Assembly (NCBI GenBank): GCA_003573975.1
Contig: AP018533.1
Coordinates: 186,001-250,000, forward strand
Length of the DNA: 64,000 bases
Direction: 5' to 3'
Source: Clostridiales bacterium CCNA10
GTDB taxonomy: Bacteria > Bacillota > Clostridia > Oscillospirales > Oscillospiraceae
Shown here: positions 7,576 to 18,500 of the stretch, in pieces
Layout of the letters: each line of letters begins with the position of its first letter
Position numbering within the stretch: the first letter of the stretch is position 1
The notes under the pieces: generated by a model
Told to the model about the DNA's origin: nothing
The model's database searches: none
Seen by the model: the letters and a program-made list of their open reading frames with translations, nothing else
Position numbers and translations under genes: made by a program

Positions 7576-8988
7576 TTACCGCTGGCCGTGGTCTTTTTCT
7601 TTTTCAACATCCTGTTCTACCTCCATTTTCAGCACTCGGTCTACATTAGCCTTTGCCGTTAAAAGCTCCCGCATTTCTTCACGGGAACGCCGGTACTCGG
7701 CATAGGTCTTTTTCTTTTCTTCCAGCAATTTCGCGTACTCCGTCTGCAACTCTTTGACCTTGGGCAGCTTCTTGACGCCCATCTCATCAAAGGCATTCTT
7801 AGCAGCCTGGTGGAGCAGAATTTCTTCCTCATGTTCCTCCCGGAATTTCTTAGAGTAGCCGGCCTTGCGGTAGTCCACATAGACCTCACGGGTCTTGGCA
7901 TAATTTACGATGTGAGTACGCAGAACAGCAATCTCTGCCATGCGCTTTTCAGCTGCTTTGATCTGTGCCGAAAGCTCATTGTGATGTGCCGTGGCAGCCG
8001 CAGCCTTTTCTTCCAAAACCGCATACTCCAGCAGGTTATGCTCTGATAGGTAGTTCATGGTCTGCGCCATTTGCTTCAGATTGAAAACTTTAGCCCATCG
8101 CGCATAGCCAGCACCTTTTCCTGCCTGCAATTTTGCCTGAATGTCCACCAGCAGATTGACCTTCTGCGTCTCTGCCTGTGTAACTATTTTCTTTCGTGGG
8201 GTATGCGCTTTCTTCCCGGAGAGAACCGCCTGCAAATCATCTAATCCATATCCTTCGCCCAGGCTGTCCATTCGGGCGGCTTTCTCCCAACCGGGGAGCT
8301 TCAGGCGATACGATTTCCCGCGCTTTGATACCTCACAGCCGGACTCTTGCAGCAGCCTCAGCAGCTCCTCAAAATTAGCAGGACTTTGTGATAATGCGTT
8401 GTCAATCGCTACACGCAGCAGCTCTCGGTGAGAGGGCTTTGCCTGATCGCCCAGCCATTTGTTATAGCTCTTTCCGTGAGGTTTCGGATTCTCCACAATG
8501 GACAGTCCGTTTTCGATGCAGATGGTGTCACTTAACTGTCGGACTGCCTTGGTGCTGCCCCAAAAGTTTCGGAATTTCCGGTCATATTCTAAGCTGACCG
8601 ATGACCAGATAATGTGATTATGAATGTGTGATTTGTCTATATGAGTGCAGACCACAAAGGCATGATTGCCCTTGGTAAAACGCTTGGCAAATTCCACACC
8701 CAGCCGGTTCGCTTCTTCCGGAGTGATCTCACCGGGGCGGAACGACTGGCGCACATGATAGGCGATCACATCATCCGCGCCGCGCACTCGTCCGGTAGCG
8801 GCAATGTACTGCCGCTTTGCCAGAAGGAACTCCGCATCCACAGTCCGGCTATCACACGCATAGCCGGTAATGAGTCTGCCGTCATCTGTTTTCTTTGGGT
8901 TGGCCACATAGTCGATGATGTCACTGATCGCCCGACTTTCTGTGCGGCCCTTGCCGACATGAAGCGGCATGATTCTCGTGGTTGCCAT
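7576..8988 (-). CDS. MOBP-type relaxase of the ICE
   Basis: 470 residues. Nicks the transfer origin and stays bound to the 5' end of the transferred strand. Seen: an N-terminal TTRIMPLHVGKGRTESRAIS region with the YVANPKKTDDG motif, and the metal-binding THIDKSHIHNHIIW motif near residue 120. The C-terminal half is a long charged coiled coil. Family members sit next to a MobC; here MobC is 2.4 kb away, with CD1845 and an AbiE pair between them. Start ATG 8988. A second relaxase of the same class is at 59062. Confidence 0.9.
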   Translation of the reverse strand: MATTRIMPLHVGKGRTESRAISDIIDYVANPKKTDDGRLITGYACDSRTVDAEFLLAKRQYIAATGRVRGADDVIAYHVRQSFRPGEITPEEANRLGVEFAKRFTKGNHAFVVCTHIDKSHIHNHIIWSSVSLEYDRKFRNFWGSTKAVRQLSDTICIENGLSIVENPKPHGKSYNKWLGDQAKPSHRELLRVAIDNALSQSPANFEELLRLLQESGCEVSKRGKSYRLKLPGWEKAARMDSLGEGYGLDDLQAVLSGKKAHTPRKKIVTQAETQKVNLLVDIQAKLQAGKGAGYARWAKVFNLKQMAQTMNYLSEHNLLEYAVLEEKAAAATAHHNELSAQIKAAEKRMAEIAVLRTHIVNYAKTREVYVDYRKAGYSKKFREEHEEEILLHQAAKNAFDEMGVKKLPKVKELQTEYAKLLEEKKKTYAEYRRSREEMRELLTAKANVDRVLKMEVEQDVEKEKDHGQR

Positions 8989-9042
8989 AGGTCAGACCTC
9001 CTTCCCGAAAAGAAAACGGCCTGCCATAGCAGACCGCTTTCA

Positions 9043-9369
9043 CTATTCTATAAAACTTTCTTCATCGAAAAAATTGAACTCATCATCTTCTAAGTGTCTT
9101 GGTGGAAATCTCATTTCATATTGCTCTTGCGCCAATGCACGGACATCAGGCCGCCTATCCTTTAGTCGATTTTTCAGCCAGGACAACTGCTCTTTCGATA
9201 GCCTCCATGGAAGATTCAAAAGACGATTCAGTGTCATCAGTTCAGCCTGCGTTTCTGCCGGTAGCGAAGCACAGGATTTACAAATGTGGGATGCATGACC
9301 TTTGCCTGAAAATTTTTCGTTGGCTTTGTATTCACCACAAACTTTACAATAGTGTCCATGCTTTTTCAT
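9043..9369 (-). CDS. small zinc-finger protein coupled to AbiEii
   Basis: 108 residues from ATG 9369, whose ATGA overlaps the abiEii stop; the longer reading has no ribosome site. Contains CKVCGEYK and CKSC pairs, probably a zinc knuckle, followed by a charged helical region (LSKEQLSWLKNRLKDRRPDV) and an acidic tail. Not a known AbiE component. Translational coupling suggests it is made with the toxin and may be a third part of the module or unrelated cargo. Confidence 0.6.
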   Translation of the reverse strand: MKKHGHYCKVCGEYKANEKFSGKGHASHICKSCASLPAETQAELMTLNRLLNLPWRLSKEQLSWLKNRLKDRRPDVRALAQEQYEMRFPPRHLEDDEFNFFDEESFIE

Positions 9370-10220
9370 AAGCTGATGCCCTTCTCGCAAAGAACATATA
9401 ACCTGCGAATTGCTTTCATAATCACATCCCATTCCAAATCAGAAGCATAAGAAAACTTTTTACGGTATGCCTCCCAAAGTTTTTGCATAACCGAATCATT
9501 TTCCACTTCGTCAAAAACTTCTTCAGCCTGGTTAAGATACTTCTCCGATCCCCGTTTATGAGCAGTTGCCAGAAGCGCATCATGTAAAATTTTCGGGTTC
9601 AGCGTGGTTCCATGCAGCTGTTCTAAAATGTAAATATCGTAGAAATCTCTCATGCGGGTATTGGTTGTGGTTCTGGTAATAATGGTTTCCAGTTTTTCTG
9701 CCAGCACAGTTTCTAAATTATAAGCCCAAATATCAATGGAGCGATCTTCCAGCATAAGTTTGAATGAATACCGAACCTCTCTTGGAGTGATTGCATCTCC
9801 CGTAGAAATATCAATTTTCAAAGGGGTCACTACACCATCGAATGTTGTACTCATGCTGACACGAATCCCCGGATACTCTGCTTCATCCATAATCTCCGAA
9901 ATACTTTTCAGCTGAAATTTAACACCATCATCAATCGGAACAGTTACGATTGATGAAATTAGATTCTCAATATCCTCCACATTAACATTAGCTCCTTTTA
10001 TGGTTGCATCCAAATCCATCGTAGAGCGGGCATCCAATCCAACCATAGCCGCTACCAACATACCACCCTTCAAGATAAACTTATCACGATACTCAGAAAG
10101 AGAAATACGCTCCAAAAAACGCTCCATCATGTAGTTCCTCATTAAAATCTGAGCATCTGCGGATTTTTCTCTGGAAAGGTTTCGTATTAAATCTTTAAGC
10201 TGCCTTGCTGTTTTTATCAT
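9366..10220 (-). CDS. abiEii: AbiEii-type nucleotidyltransferase toxin
   Basis: 284 residues. The nucleotidyltransferase core is visible near residues 50-75: FILKGGMLVAA then RSTMDLDATIKG, giving the G-G and D-x-D of the family, with RMRDFYDIYILEQ later. AbiEii proteins are type IV toxins that add nucleotides to tRNA acceptor ends and arrest growth, giving phage abortive infection or stabilising mobile DNA. Starts with an ATGA overlap on abiEi, the usual arrangement. Its role here may be to stabilise the ICE. Confidence 0.85.
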   Translation of the reverse strand: MIKTARQLKDLIRNLSREKSADAQILMRNYMMERFLERISLSEYRDKFILKGGMLVAAMVGLDARSTMDLDATIKGANVNVEDIENLISSIVTVPIDDGVKFQLKSISEIMDEAEYPGIRVSMSTTFDGVVTPLKIDISTGDAITPREVRYSFKLMLEDRSIDIWAYNLETVLAEKLETIITRTTTNTRMRDFYDIYILEQLHGTTLNPKILHDALLATAHKRGSEKYLNQAEEVFDEVENDSVMQKLWEAYRKKFSYASDLEWDVIMKAIRRLYVLCEKGISL

Positions 10221-10813
10221 AAAAGTACCTCCAAATACTGTCGTAAAATTTTTTCCACCTTGAACATCCCAGCATATTGCATTAAAGCTCGCAGGTTCTT
10301 ATCTTTTCTACGGGCATACGCTTTCAGTGCTCCCTGAAAGGTCTGAATTTCAATTCTGCTACGGCTTCTGAGCAAATCACAGATCGTTCGCTCCATATCA
10401 TAAACCGGCACAGTATGCCCGAACGGAGTTTTCGCTGTTGTAAGTCCTACATCATGTAAGTCTGCTTTAATCGTAAAAACTTGAATGCCTTCTGCTTTCA
10501 TTTTGCTTGGATTGCATCCAGTTTTGACCGTAACTGTATATTCTATTGGTTCACGGTCTGTCAGATCGTGAAAAAATAAAGCTGTTTCATGTGAAAATAC
10601 TGCTTGTTCAAATCGCAAATGAAGCAGATACATGGCATCCACCCAGGAATCTTTGGACAGATAAATCCCATGTGCGACTCTATCCAAATCTCGTGAACGC
10701 ACATAATCATAAAATACCGGCTTTGAAATTCCAGAAGATACGACCTGCGATGTTCGCAGCATTCCTTCTTGTGCTGTTAGCATCTGATCCAGCTGTTCAA
10801 ATTGTCCCATCAT
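10217..10813 (-). CDS. abiEi: AbiEi-type antitoxin and autorepressor
   Basis: 198 residues. An N-terminal winged helix (MLRTSQVVSSGISKPVFYDY, then VAHGIYL) and a C-terminal domain (TVPVYDMERTICDLLRSRS) match the AbiEi family. AbiEi both counters AbiEii and represses the operon by binding inverted repeats. Such a repeat lies just upstream at 10829-10852. ATG 10813 follows AAAGGAAGTGAC. Confidence 0.85.
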   Translation of the reverse strand: MMGQFEQLDQMLTAQEGMLRTSQVVSSGISKPVFYDYVRSRDLDRVAHGIYLSKDSWVDAMYLLHLRFEQAVFSHETALFFHDLTDREPIEYTVTVKTGCNPSKMKAEGIQVFTIKADLHDVGLTTAKTPFGHTVPVYDMERTICDLLRSRSRIEIQTFQGALKAYARRKDKNLRALMQYAGMFKVEKILRQYLEVLL

Positions 10814-10828
10814 GTCACTTCCTTTCGT

Positions 10829-10852
10829 ACTAATATTATATTCAATATTAGT
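10829..10852. promoter_or_regulatory. inverted repeat operator of the abiE pair
   Basis: Perfect 9-base arms ACTAATATT and AATATTAGT around ATATTC, 16 bases upstream of the abiEi start. AbiEi antitoxins are known to autorepress through paired inverted repeats, so this is the likely binding site. Confidence 0.65.
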
Positions 10853-10934
10853 TCAAAAGTAAAGTCGTGGATATAAAATTCCTTTTCCCAAATTTAACAG
10901 ACGGTGTCTGGCATTTTTATGGTTTTGCGTATTT

Positions 10935-11234
10935 TTATCCATAAACCAACTCCTGAATTGCAAATTTCAAACTCTGCACCTTGCCCAGTAGCCAGATTGC
11001 AGCCAGTGGCAGCCCCATCGGGCTAATCAAAAATGCCATAACCAGCAAAATCACACCATTCTGAGGGGAATAGGTAATAAGCACAGCCACGCCAAGCAGA
11101 GCAATTACAGTGCTGAGCAGACCAAGCACCAGACCGGATATGTAGATCAGCCCCGTGCAGAGCCAGACAAAAAGCGTCAGCACCAAAATGACCGGTGCAG
11201 TTATAATCATCAAAAGCCCTTTCAAAATCTTCAT
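10935..11234 (-). CDS. CD1845-like ICE membrane protein
   Basis: 99 residues with three hydrophobic stretches (about 5-30, 35-55, 60-85). Small membrane proteins of this type (CD1845 family in Clostridioides elements) are a constant part of Tn1549-like ICEs near mobC and the relaxase. Function unknown; probably inner membrane. TAAGGAGGAAATAAC-type ribosome site precedes ATG 11234. Confidence 0.7.
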   Translation of the reverse strand: MKILKGLLMIITAPVILVLTLFVWLCTGLIYISGLVLGLLSTVIALLGVAVLITYSPQNGVILLVMAFLISPMGLPLAAIWLLGKVQSLKFAIQELVYG

Positions 11235-11321
11235 GTTATTTCCTCCTTGCAGCGTTCTTGGTATCTTTTCTAATCATATTATCCGGCATGGGCAGGCAAA
11301 AGACAAGGATACCGATAAAAA

Positions 11322-11369
11322 GAAAAAGCGGAGAGAGGAGCAGCGAAGTAATGCCGTTCCTCCCTCCGC
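11322..11369 (-). terminator. terminator after mobC
   Basis: On the minus strand GCGGAGGGAGGAA (from 11369) pairs with GCTCCTCTCTCCGC, with one mismatch, then CTTTTTCTTTTT. It lies 20 bases past the mobC stop and closes the long helicase-DUF3849-mobC transcription unit. Confidence 0.65.
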
Positions 11370-11389
11370 AAATGGAGTATCTATCCCTG

Positions 11390-11728
11390 TTATAAAAGTT
11401 TGGAAAGCTGGGTAAGAATTTCCTCTACGCCCTCCCATAACTGTTCCTGCCGCTGGGATATATCCTCCAAGTCAGCATCATAAACCCGTCCAGTCTCATG
11501 CACTTTACGGGTCAGCTGGTTTAAGTTGTTGCTGCTTCGGCGCATCAGGGAAACAAGCTCCTTCAACTCCGGCAGCTCCAGCTTGACTACATACCCATCC
11601 AGCGCCATTTTTCTTAGATAGGCTTCACGGTTGGAGGTTCCAAACTGAGACATTTTTTGCTCAATCACAGCAAGCTCCTCCGCTGAAACTCTAAAGTTTA
11701 ATTGCATATCCCGCTTACGCTTTGCCAT
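11390..11728 (-). CDS. mobC: MobC-like relaxosome protein
   Basis: 112 residues. Ribbon-helix-helix type N-terminus (MQLNFRVSAEELAVIEQKMS) followed by EAYLRKMALDGYVV and a helical SSNNLNQLTRKVHE segment, as in MobC accessory proteins that bind oriT DNA and help relaxase nicking. Follows DUF3849 by 2 bases. Related in layout to the second MobC at 58772. Confidence 0.85.
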   Translation of the reverse strand: MAKRKRDMQLNFRVSAEELAVIEQKMSQFGTSNREAYLRKMALDGYVVKLELPELKELVSLMRRSSNNLNQLTRKVHETGRVYDADLEDISQRQEQLWEGVEEILTQLSKLL

Positions 11729-11730
11729 AG

Positions 11731-12549
11731 TTATCGCTCCGGCTCCCGTTTCTTCGGGGCGGCAGGCTTATGGGCAGGCAGCTCCTGTTTGAGCTTATCC
11801 CGTACTGAGGGGCGGGACGGTTGCAGTTTTTCTCCCTGAGTACGGCTGCGCTGCTGTTCTACACGCACCAGATCAATAAAGCCATCCAGCACAGCAGGGT
11901 GGCTGTTTAAGGCATAACCACAACGGACAGTTTCGGGATTATCGTTGGGAATGGTCTTAGCCCATTCTTTGTTGCGTCGGGAGTAGCGCCCATCCCAGTC
12001 CTGAAGCTGGACCGTGTTAGACAGAACCATGGACACACGCTCCATGCCATAGATCTCGATCACACCCTTTGCCGCATCGTGACTGAGATACATTCCGTCG
12101 AAGTGTTCCCGCACCGCCGCTTCAATGGACTCCTTGCATTGGAGATTTGCATTGTTGGAAGCCCGGTACTGCTCCAGCTCCCCATGTTCTCTCGCATAGG
12201 CGGCAGAATGGGGATAGACCGGTGTTGTTCGCAGTTCCTCTTTGGCTCTGCACACATCATCGGCACGGTTCTCAATGCTGTCCCGGATCACATCCATATA
12301 ACCGGTCTCCAACTTTTCAAAATAGCGGTACACATCCGCCAGCGGAGAGGGAGATTCCAAAAGTGCCTGAGCCTGGGCATCAGTCAGCTCCAGTTCCTCC
12401 ATCGCCATCACAATGTCCTCACGAACCGTGTACTCATAGGTGTGGTGCAGGATTTCTTCCGGGGGCTGTCTTTTCAGCCAGTCCCGGAACTTGTCCTGTT
12501 CGGCAGCCATCTTTTCATAAAGGGCTGTATTCAGATCGTTAGTATTCAT
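11731..12549 (-). CDS. DUF3849-domain ICE protein
   Basis: 272 residues from ATG 12549, preceded by GAGGAGGTGCGATAAC inside the end of the helicase gene. Residues about 115-245 carry the DUF3849 pattern: VYPHSAAYAREHGELEQYRA, CKESIEAAVREHFDGM, YGMERVSMVLSNTVQLQDWD and SRRNKEWA. The C-terminus is a basic, proline-rich tail. The family is restricted largely to Tn1549-like elements; its role is unknown, probably in DNA processing with the adjacent helicase. Confidence 0.85.
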   Translation of the reverse strand: MNTNDLNTALYEKMAAEQDKFRDWLKRQPPEEILHHTYEYTVREDIVMAMEELELTDAQAQALLESPSPLADVYRYFEKLETGYMDVIRDSIENRADDVCRAKEELRTTPVYPHSAAYAREHGELEQYRASNNANLQCKESIEAAVREHFDGMYLSHDAAKGVIEIYGMERVSMVLSNTVQLQDWDGRYSRRNKEWAKTIPNDNPETVRCGYALNSHPAVLDGFIDLVRVEQQRSRTQGEKLQPSRPSVRDKLKQELPAHKPAAPKKREPER

Positions 12550-12550
12550 G

Positions 12551-15500
12551 TTATCGCACCTCCTCATGCTGTTTTGGTTTCTTGTCTGTACTGCGGGGTT
12601 GCACCGGGCGTTTTAGGTTATCCAGCACCGAAGGCCGTGTACTTTTGGCAACAACAGACTCGGTGTGTGCCTGTCCCTTTCCGTCGATGTTGAGCAGGGT
12701 ATCCAGCTCCACCAGACGGGCGTTTTTGCATCTCAGTTCTTCTTCATAAAGGAATGGCTTTCCGACTTCCTCCTTTGCCGCAGCTTGCTGCTGACAGAGG
12801 TTATCCAGCTGTGCCTTTGCCGACTCCAGACGCTGGGGCATCTGAGCAAGGGCATTGTCGATACGGGTAAGATTTCCGCGAGGGTCTGTACCAAGGGTTG
12901 CCCGGTGGGTCATCTGTCCTTTCAGCAGGAGCGTATACTCCTGTTTCCAAGCGGAAAATTCCACGGACATGGCATACCCCCGGTAGTTGCCGATCTGCAC
13001 CGGATCGGAGGTTTTGACCTCCTTGCAGGCATCCAAAAGGGCCGCACCGGCGTTCTCCTTATCGGTCAGCAGGTCTCCACGAATCTCCATACCAGCAAAA
13101 CCGTCCTCCGGGTGCGGGTGAGCTGTCAAAACCTCCAGATCGGATTCAAAGCCCTTGATAAAGCCTTTGTGCTTTTCAATCTCCTCCGGGAAGTATTTGA
13201 GCAGCTGGTCCTCCAGACGATATTGCTTGCTCTGGTGGTCGGCTTTCATCAGTTTCAGGCGGGATACCTCCACATCCAAATCCATACGCTCCTTGATGCG
13301 GGGATCTCCGGCGCACAGAGCCTTGATCTCGGCAAAACTCAGGGCGGTTTCATCCACATCATCGCAGGAACGCACCGGCGATTTAGAAGTCATGATCTGA
13401 CTGATGAATTTCTGCTTATTCTCCACCGTCTGCCAGAGGTATGCGTCAAAGGTTCCTTCGGTCACATAGCGGTACACATGAACAAGAGGATTCTGGTTGC
13501 CCTGGCGCTCGATACGGCCCTTGCGCTGGGCGAGGTCTCCGGGTCTCCACGGACAATCCAGATCATGAAGTGCCACCAGACGGTCCTGCACATTGGTGCC
13601 TGCGCCCATCTTGGCGGTGCTGCCCAAAAGGACACGAACCTGACCGGTACGGACTTTAGAGAACAGCTCCTTTTTCCGCACTTCGGTATTGGCTTCATGG
13701 ATAAAAGCGATCTGGTCGGCAGGCATCCCCTGGGCAATGAGTTTCTGACGAATATCGTCATATACCGTAAAGACCGGTTCCTGCTCCGGCAGAGGCACAG
13801 CGCCTTCCAATGCGTGAAGCAGTGGATTATCCAGCGTTTTCGCCGCCTTGCTTGCAGGAGCTTTGGCCTGTGGTGTAGAAATGTCGCAGAACACCAGCTG
13901 GGTCAGCTTGTCAGCTTTGCCGTCCCGCCAGATCTGCATGATGTTGTCCACACACTGATTGACCTTTGTGCCAGGTTCGTCCGGCAGCATCTGGTTGACG
14001 ATCCTCTGGTCCAGGCCCAGCTTACGGCCATCCGAGGTAATCTTGAGCATGTTATCCTGGGACGGGTCAACAGTTCCGCTGTGTACCAGCGATGCACGCT
14101 CCGAAAGAGCTTTGACCATTTCCTGCTGATGTTCGGTGGGCTGCGCCACGATGTTGTGGTACTCCACTTCCGGGGTAGGGAGATTTAACTGGTCGGCAGT
14201 CTTAATGTCCGCCACTTCTTTGAACAGGTTCATCAGCTCCGGCAGATTAAAGAACTTGCTGAATCTCGTTCTTGCCCGGTAGCCGGTGCCTTCCGGTGCC
14301 AGCTCTAATGCTGTGACGGTCTCCCCAAATCGGGAAGCCCAGCAGTCGAAGTGGGTCATGTTCAGTTCTTGCAGGCGTTCATATTGAAGATAACGCTGCA
14401 TGGTGTAAAGCTCGGTCATGGAGTTGCTGACCGGTGTGCCGGTGGCAAAGATCACGCCACGGTTTCCGGTGATCTCATCCATATAGCGGCACTTGGCAAA
14501 CATATCGGAGGATTTCTGCGCGTCCGATGTGGAAAGACCAGCCACATTCCGCATTTTTGTGTATAAAAACAGGTTCTTGTAGTTGTGGGCCTCGTCCACA
14601 AACAGCCGGTCCACACCCAGCTGCTCAAAAGTTACCACATCATCTTTTCGCCCCTCGGCTTGCAGCTTTTCCAGTCTGGCTTCCAGAGACTTTCTGGTAC
14701 GCTCCAGCTGCTTGACGGTAAAACGCTCGCCGCCGCTGGCCTGCACCTCTGCGATACCCTCGGTGATCTCGTCGATCTGCTCATAGAGAAGCCGTTCCTG
14801 ACGCTCCCGGCTGATGGGGATACGCTCAAACTGGCTGTGTCCCATGATGATGGCGTCGTAGTCACCGGTCGCAATACGGGCGCAGAACTTCTTGCGGTTA
14901 TGGGTCTCAAAGTCCTTTTTGGTTGTGACTAAGATGTTGGCAGAAGGATAGAGGCGCAGAAACTCCGATGCCCACTGCTCAGTCAGGTGGTTGGGAACCA
15001 CAAAGAGAGATTTCTGGCACAAGCCCAGGCGTTTGGCTTCCATCGCAGCGGCCACCATCTCAAAGGTTTTGCCTGCGCCTACTTCATGTGCCAACAGGGT
15101 ATTTCCTCCATACAGCACATGGGCAATGGCGCTTTTCTGGTGTTCCCGCAGGGTAATGGCCGGGTTCATGCCTCCAAAAGTGATGTGGCTGCCATCATAT
15201 TCACGGGGACGGGTAGAGTTCATTTCCTCGTTGTACTGGCTCACCAAAGTCTGGCGGCGCTCCGGGTCTCTCCAGATCCAGTCCCTAAAGGCTTCCCGGA
15301 TAGCCTGCTGTTTTTGAGCCGCCAGGGTGGTCTCCTTGGCGTTTAGTACGCGGCGCTCTTTTCCGTCTGCGTCCTCTATGGTGTCATAGATACGGACATC
15401 CCGCAGGTTTAAGGAATCCTCCAGAATCTTGTAGGCGTTGGCGCGGCTGGTTCCGTAGGTGGTATAAGCTGCCACATCGTTGTAGGATACAGAAGATTTC

Positions 15501-18500
15501 CCCTTGATCTGCCATTCAGCAGTAAAGGAGGAATAGTTGACCTCAATGCTGCGCTGGAGATAAAACGGGGTGTTGAAGGTCTCGTACATAAACTGCTGGA
15601 TGTACTCCTTGTCAATCCAGGTAGCGCCCAGACGCACCTCAATTTCCGACGCATCCAGGTCTTTGGGCTGGGCGGCGTTAAGAGCTTCCACATTGACTGC
15701 AAAAGAAGGGTCCTGCTGTGCCGCCCGCTGCGCCTGACGCAGTTTGCGGCGTACATTGCCGGAAAGGTATTCATCAGCAGTCACATAATGGGGTGTGCCG
15801 TCCTGTTCCAGCTGTCCCGGCACACGGAAGATCACGCCTTGCAGTTCTCCGGCCAGTGCTTCTTTTGTTTTTCCGGTAAGCCGACTCATATAGCTCATAT
15901 CTACGCAGGCTTTTTCCGAGATGGACACCGCCAGTGCTTCGCTTGCCGTATCCACAGTAGCCACTGCCTGATGGGGCTTGATGGTTCGTTTGGTGAACAT
16001 ATCCGCCTTACGTTCCAGTTTCCCGTCCTCGTCGATGACTTCCAGCGCACAGAGCAGGTAATAGGAAGAATCATCTGCATAGGCCAGCCGATTTGCACGG
16101 TCATTGATAAGGCCATATTTTGCAGAAAAGCTGTCATAGAGGCTGTTCAGTTCCGCCTGCTTTTGGGTAATGGTGCTGTCTGGAACCGCTGCATCCATCT
16201 GAAGGTCGATCAGTTCCTGCACACAATCACGCAGTCCCACAAGACCTTTCACGCGGGCTTCGGCGGTGGCGTTGAGGTCAGGGCGCACCATGCGGCTGTT
16301 TTCCCGATAGTACACCTGCCCGTCTACAATGGCATAGGAATAGTTCTTCACATTGGGGTCGGCAGGAATGGAGGTGTCAATGGCTTCGCCTTCGCCCAGC
16401 TCCGGCAGCTCTGCCTCCTGATAAGTGCCATGAATATACTTCACAGCATCATGCAGCTGGTCGGAAAGCTCCAGTCCCTCGATAGGGTTCACGGTGTAGT
16501 CCATACCATGAGCAGTGCTTACCGGCTCCTGTCTGCCCAGCACCATTTCCGGGTGGTCGATAAAATACCGGTTGATGGCAAACCCGTCCTCCGTCTGTCC
16601 GGTTTGAGTCCATTCCGGCACGATGTCCAGCGGGCGGTCCCGCTTTTGGAGGAAGATGATGTCCGATACCACCTCGGCACCGGCATTCTTTTTGAACGCG
16701 TCATTCGGCAGACGGATAGCTCCCAGCAGCTCAGCACGCTGGGCAAGATAGCGGCGCACGGTGGAATCCTTGGCGTCCATGGTATATCGGGAGGTCACAA
16801 AAGCTATCACACCGCCGGGACGCACCTGATCCAGTGCTTTGGCAAAAAAATAGTTATGAATACTGAAATTCAGCTTGTTGTAGGCTTTGTCGTTGACCTG
16901 ATACTGACCGAACGGCACATTGCCGATGGCAAGGTCAAAGAAGTCACGCCTGTCTGTGGTCTCAAAGCCGCCTACTGTGATGTCCGCCTTGGGATAGAGC
17001 TGCTTTGCGATGCGCCCGGAAACCGGGTCCAGCTCCACGCCGTACAAATGGCTGTTTCGCATTTTCTCCGGCAGCATACCAAAGAAATTGCCCACACCCA
17101 TAGACGGCTCCAGAATATTTCCGGTCTCAAATCCCATACGGTCCACCGCTTCATAGATGGCCTGAATGACCGTAGGGCTGGTGTAATGGGCGTTGAGGGT
17201 AGAGCTTCTGGCGGCGGCATATTCCTCCGGGGTCAGCAGTTCTTTTAGCTGGGCATACTCTAAAGCCCATGCCGGTTTCTCCGGGTCAAACGCATCAGAG
17301 AGACCGCCCCAGCCCACATATCGAGAAAGAACTTCCTGCTGTTCGGGGCTTGCCTGCTGTCCGGCAGCTTCCAGCTCTTTCAGCAAACGAATCGCTTTGA
17401 CATTTGCCTGGAACTTGGCTTTCGGACCGCCTTCGCCCAGGTGGTCGTCGGTGATACGGAAATTCTCAGCGGTGCGGCGCAGGTTGTCCTTATATTCCTC
17501 ATAAGATGCTTCCTCGGCAGCTTTGGCATTGGGGAAGGTCTGCCACTGGCCATTGACCTGAATGGAAATCGGGTGTTCGTCCAGCACTTCCTCAAAGGTT
17601 TTCTCCGACTCTGTTACAGGCGCTGGTGGCTCCGGCTCCTCAATATGCAGTCGTTCCACCACCACATCATAAGGCAGATTGTTCTTATCGCCCGGATAGA
17701 CGGCCATGGTCTCGGAATGGAAGGTCGGGGATTCGGTAGCCGATTGGGGCTGTTCCTGTCCAAAACCGTCCTGCTGACGGGCATACATCCCGCGCAGCAA
17801 AGGCGCAACTTCATCCCAGCGGAAATACAGCATAGCCAGACGCTTTTCCTCTGCATCCATGACTTCCAGTTCTATGCCCTGTGCCGTGGTACGGTAATCG
17901 GCAATATCGCCGGTCTCCAGATTCAGTGTCTCGATCTCACCGGAATAGGCTCTGCTCAGCCAGTAGGCGATCTCGCTGTTGCTCCTGCCGGATTGCAGCA
18001 GCGTGGAAATCTGCTTTTTATCCGCTTCATCCATCAATCCATGAGCCAATACATCCCGCAAGTCCTGATCTGCCTTGTCCGGGTCAGTAGGAAGAAACTC
18101 GGTATAGTAAGCATTGCGGCGGTCTGCCCGAAGCAGCTGCTCGAACTGTTCTTTGCGCTCTGCCCGGTAGATGGGATATACCATCCCGGTGGGCAGAAGC
18201 TGTACGGTGTCCTCCCGCAGCTCGGTGATCTGATAGGCGTCATCCTCGATATACACGGTATCGCCCACGGCATAGACCGGGGCGGCTGGTTCATAGGAGG
18301 TTCTTTGCGGAATTGGGCGGCGAACTGCGTCATATTCCTCATCGGAAATGGAAACTTCGGAAGTCTGCTCTGTCTCGGCATCTGACATCACCTGTTGGAT
18401 AAATGGGGCATTGTCCAGTTTTTCCGGGTCTGCCACCTGGCCGTTGACGATTCCTCTTTCCTCCAGAGCTTCCCGGATGGCGATTGGGTCGATGTCGTCA

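Noticed and set aside
12665..17248. Plus-strand open frames of about 500 codons opposite the giant helicase
   Set aside because: Antisense shadows. The minus strand carries clear helicase and methylase motifs throughout.
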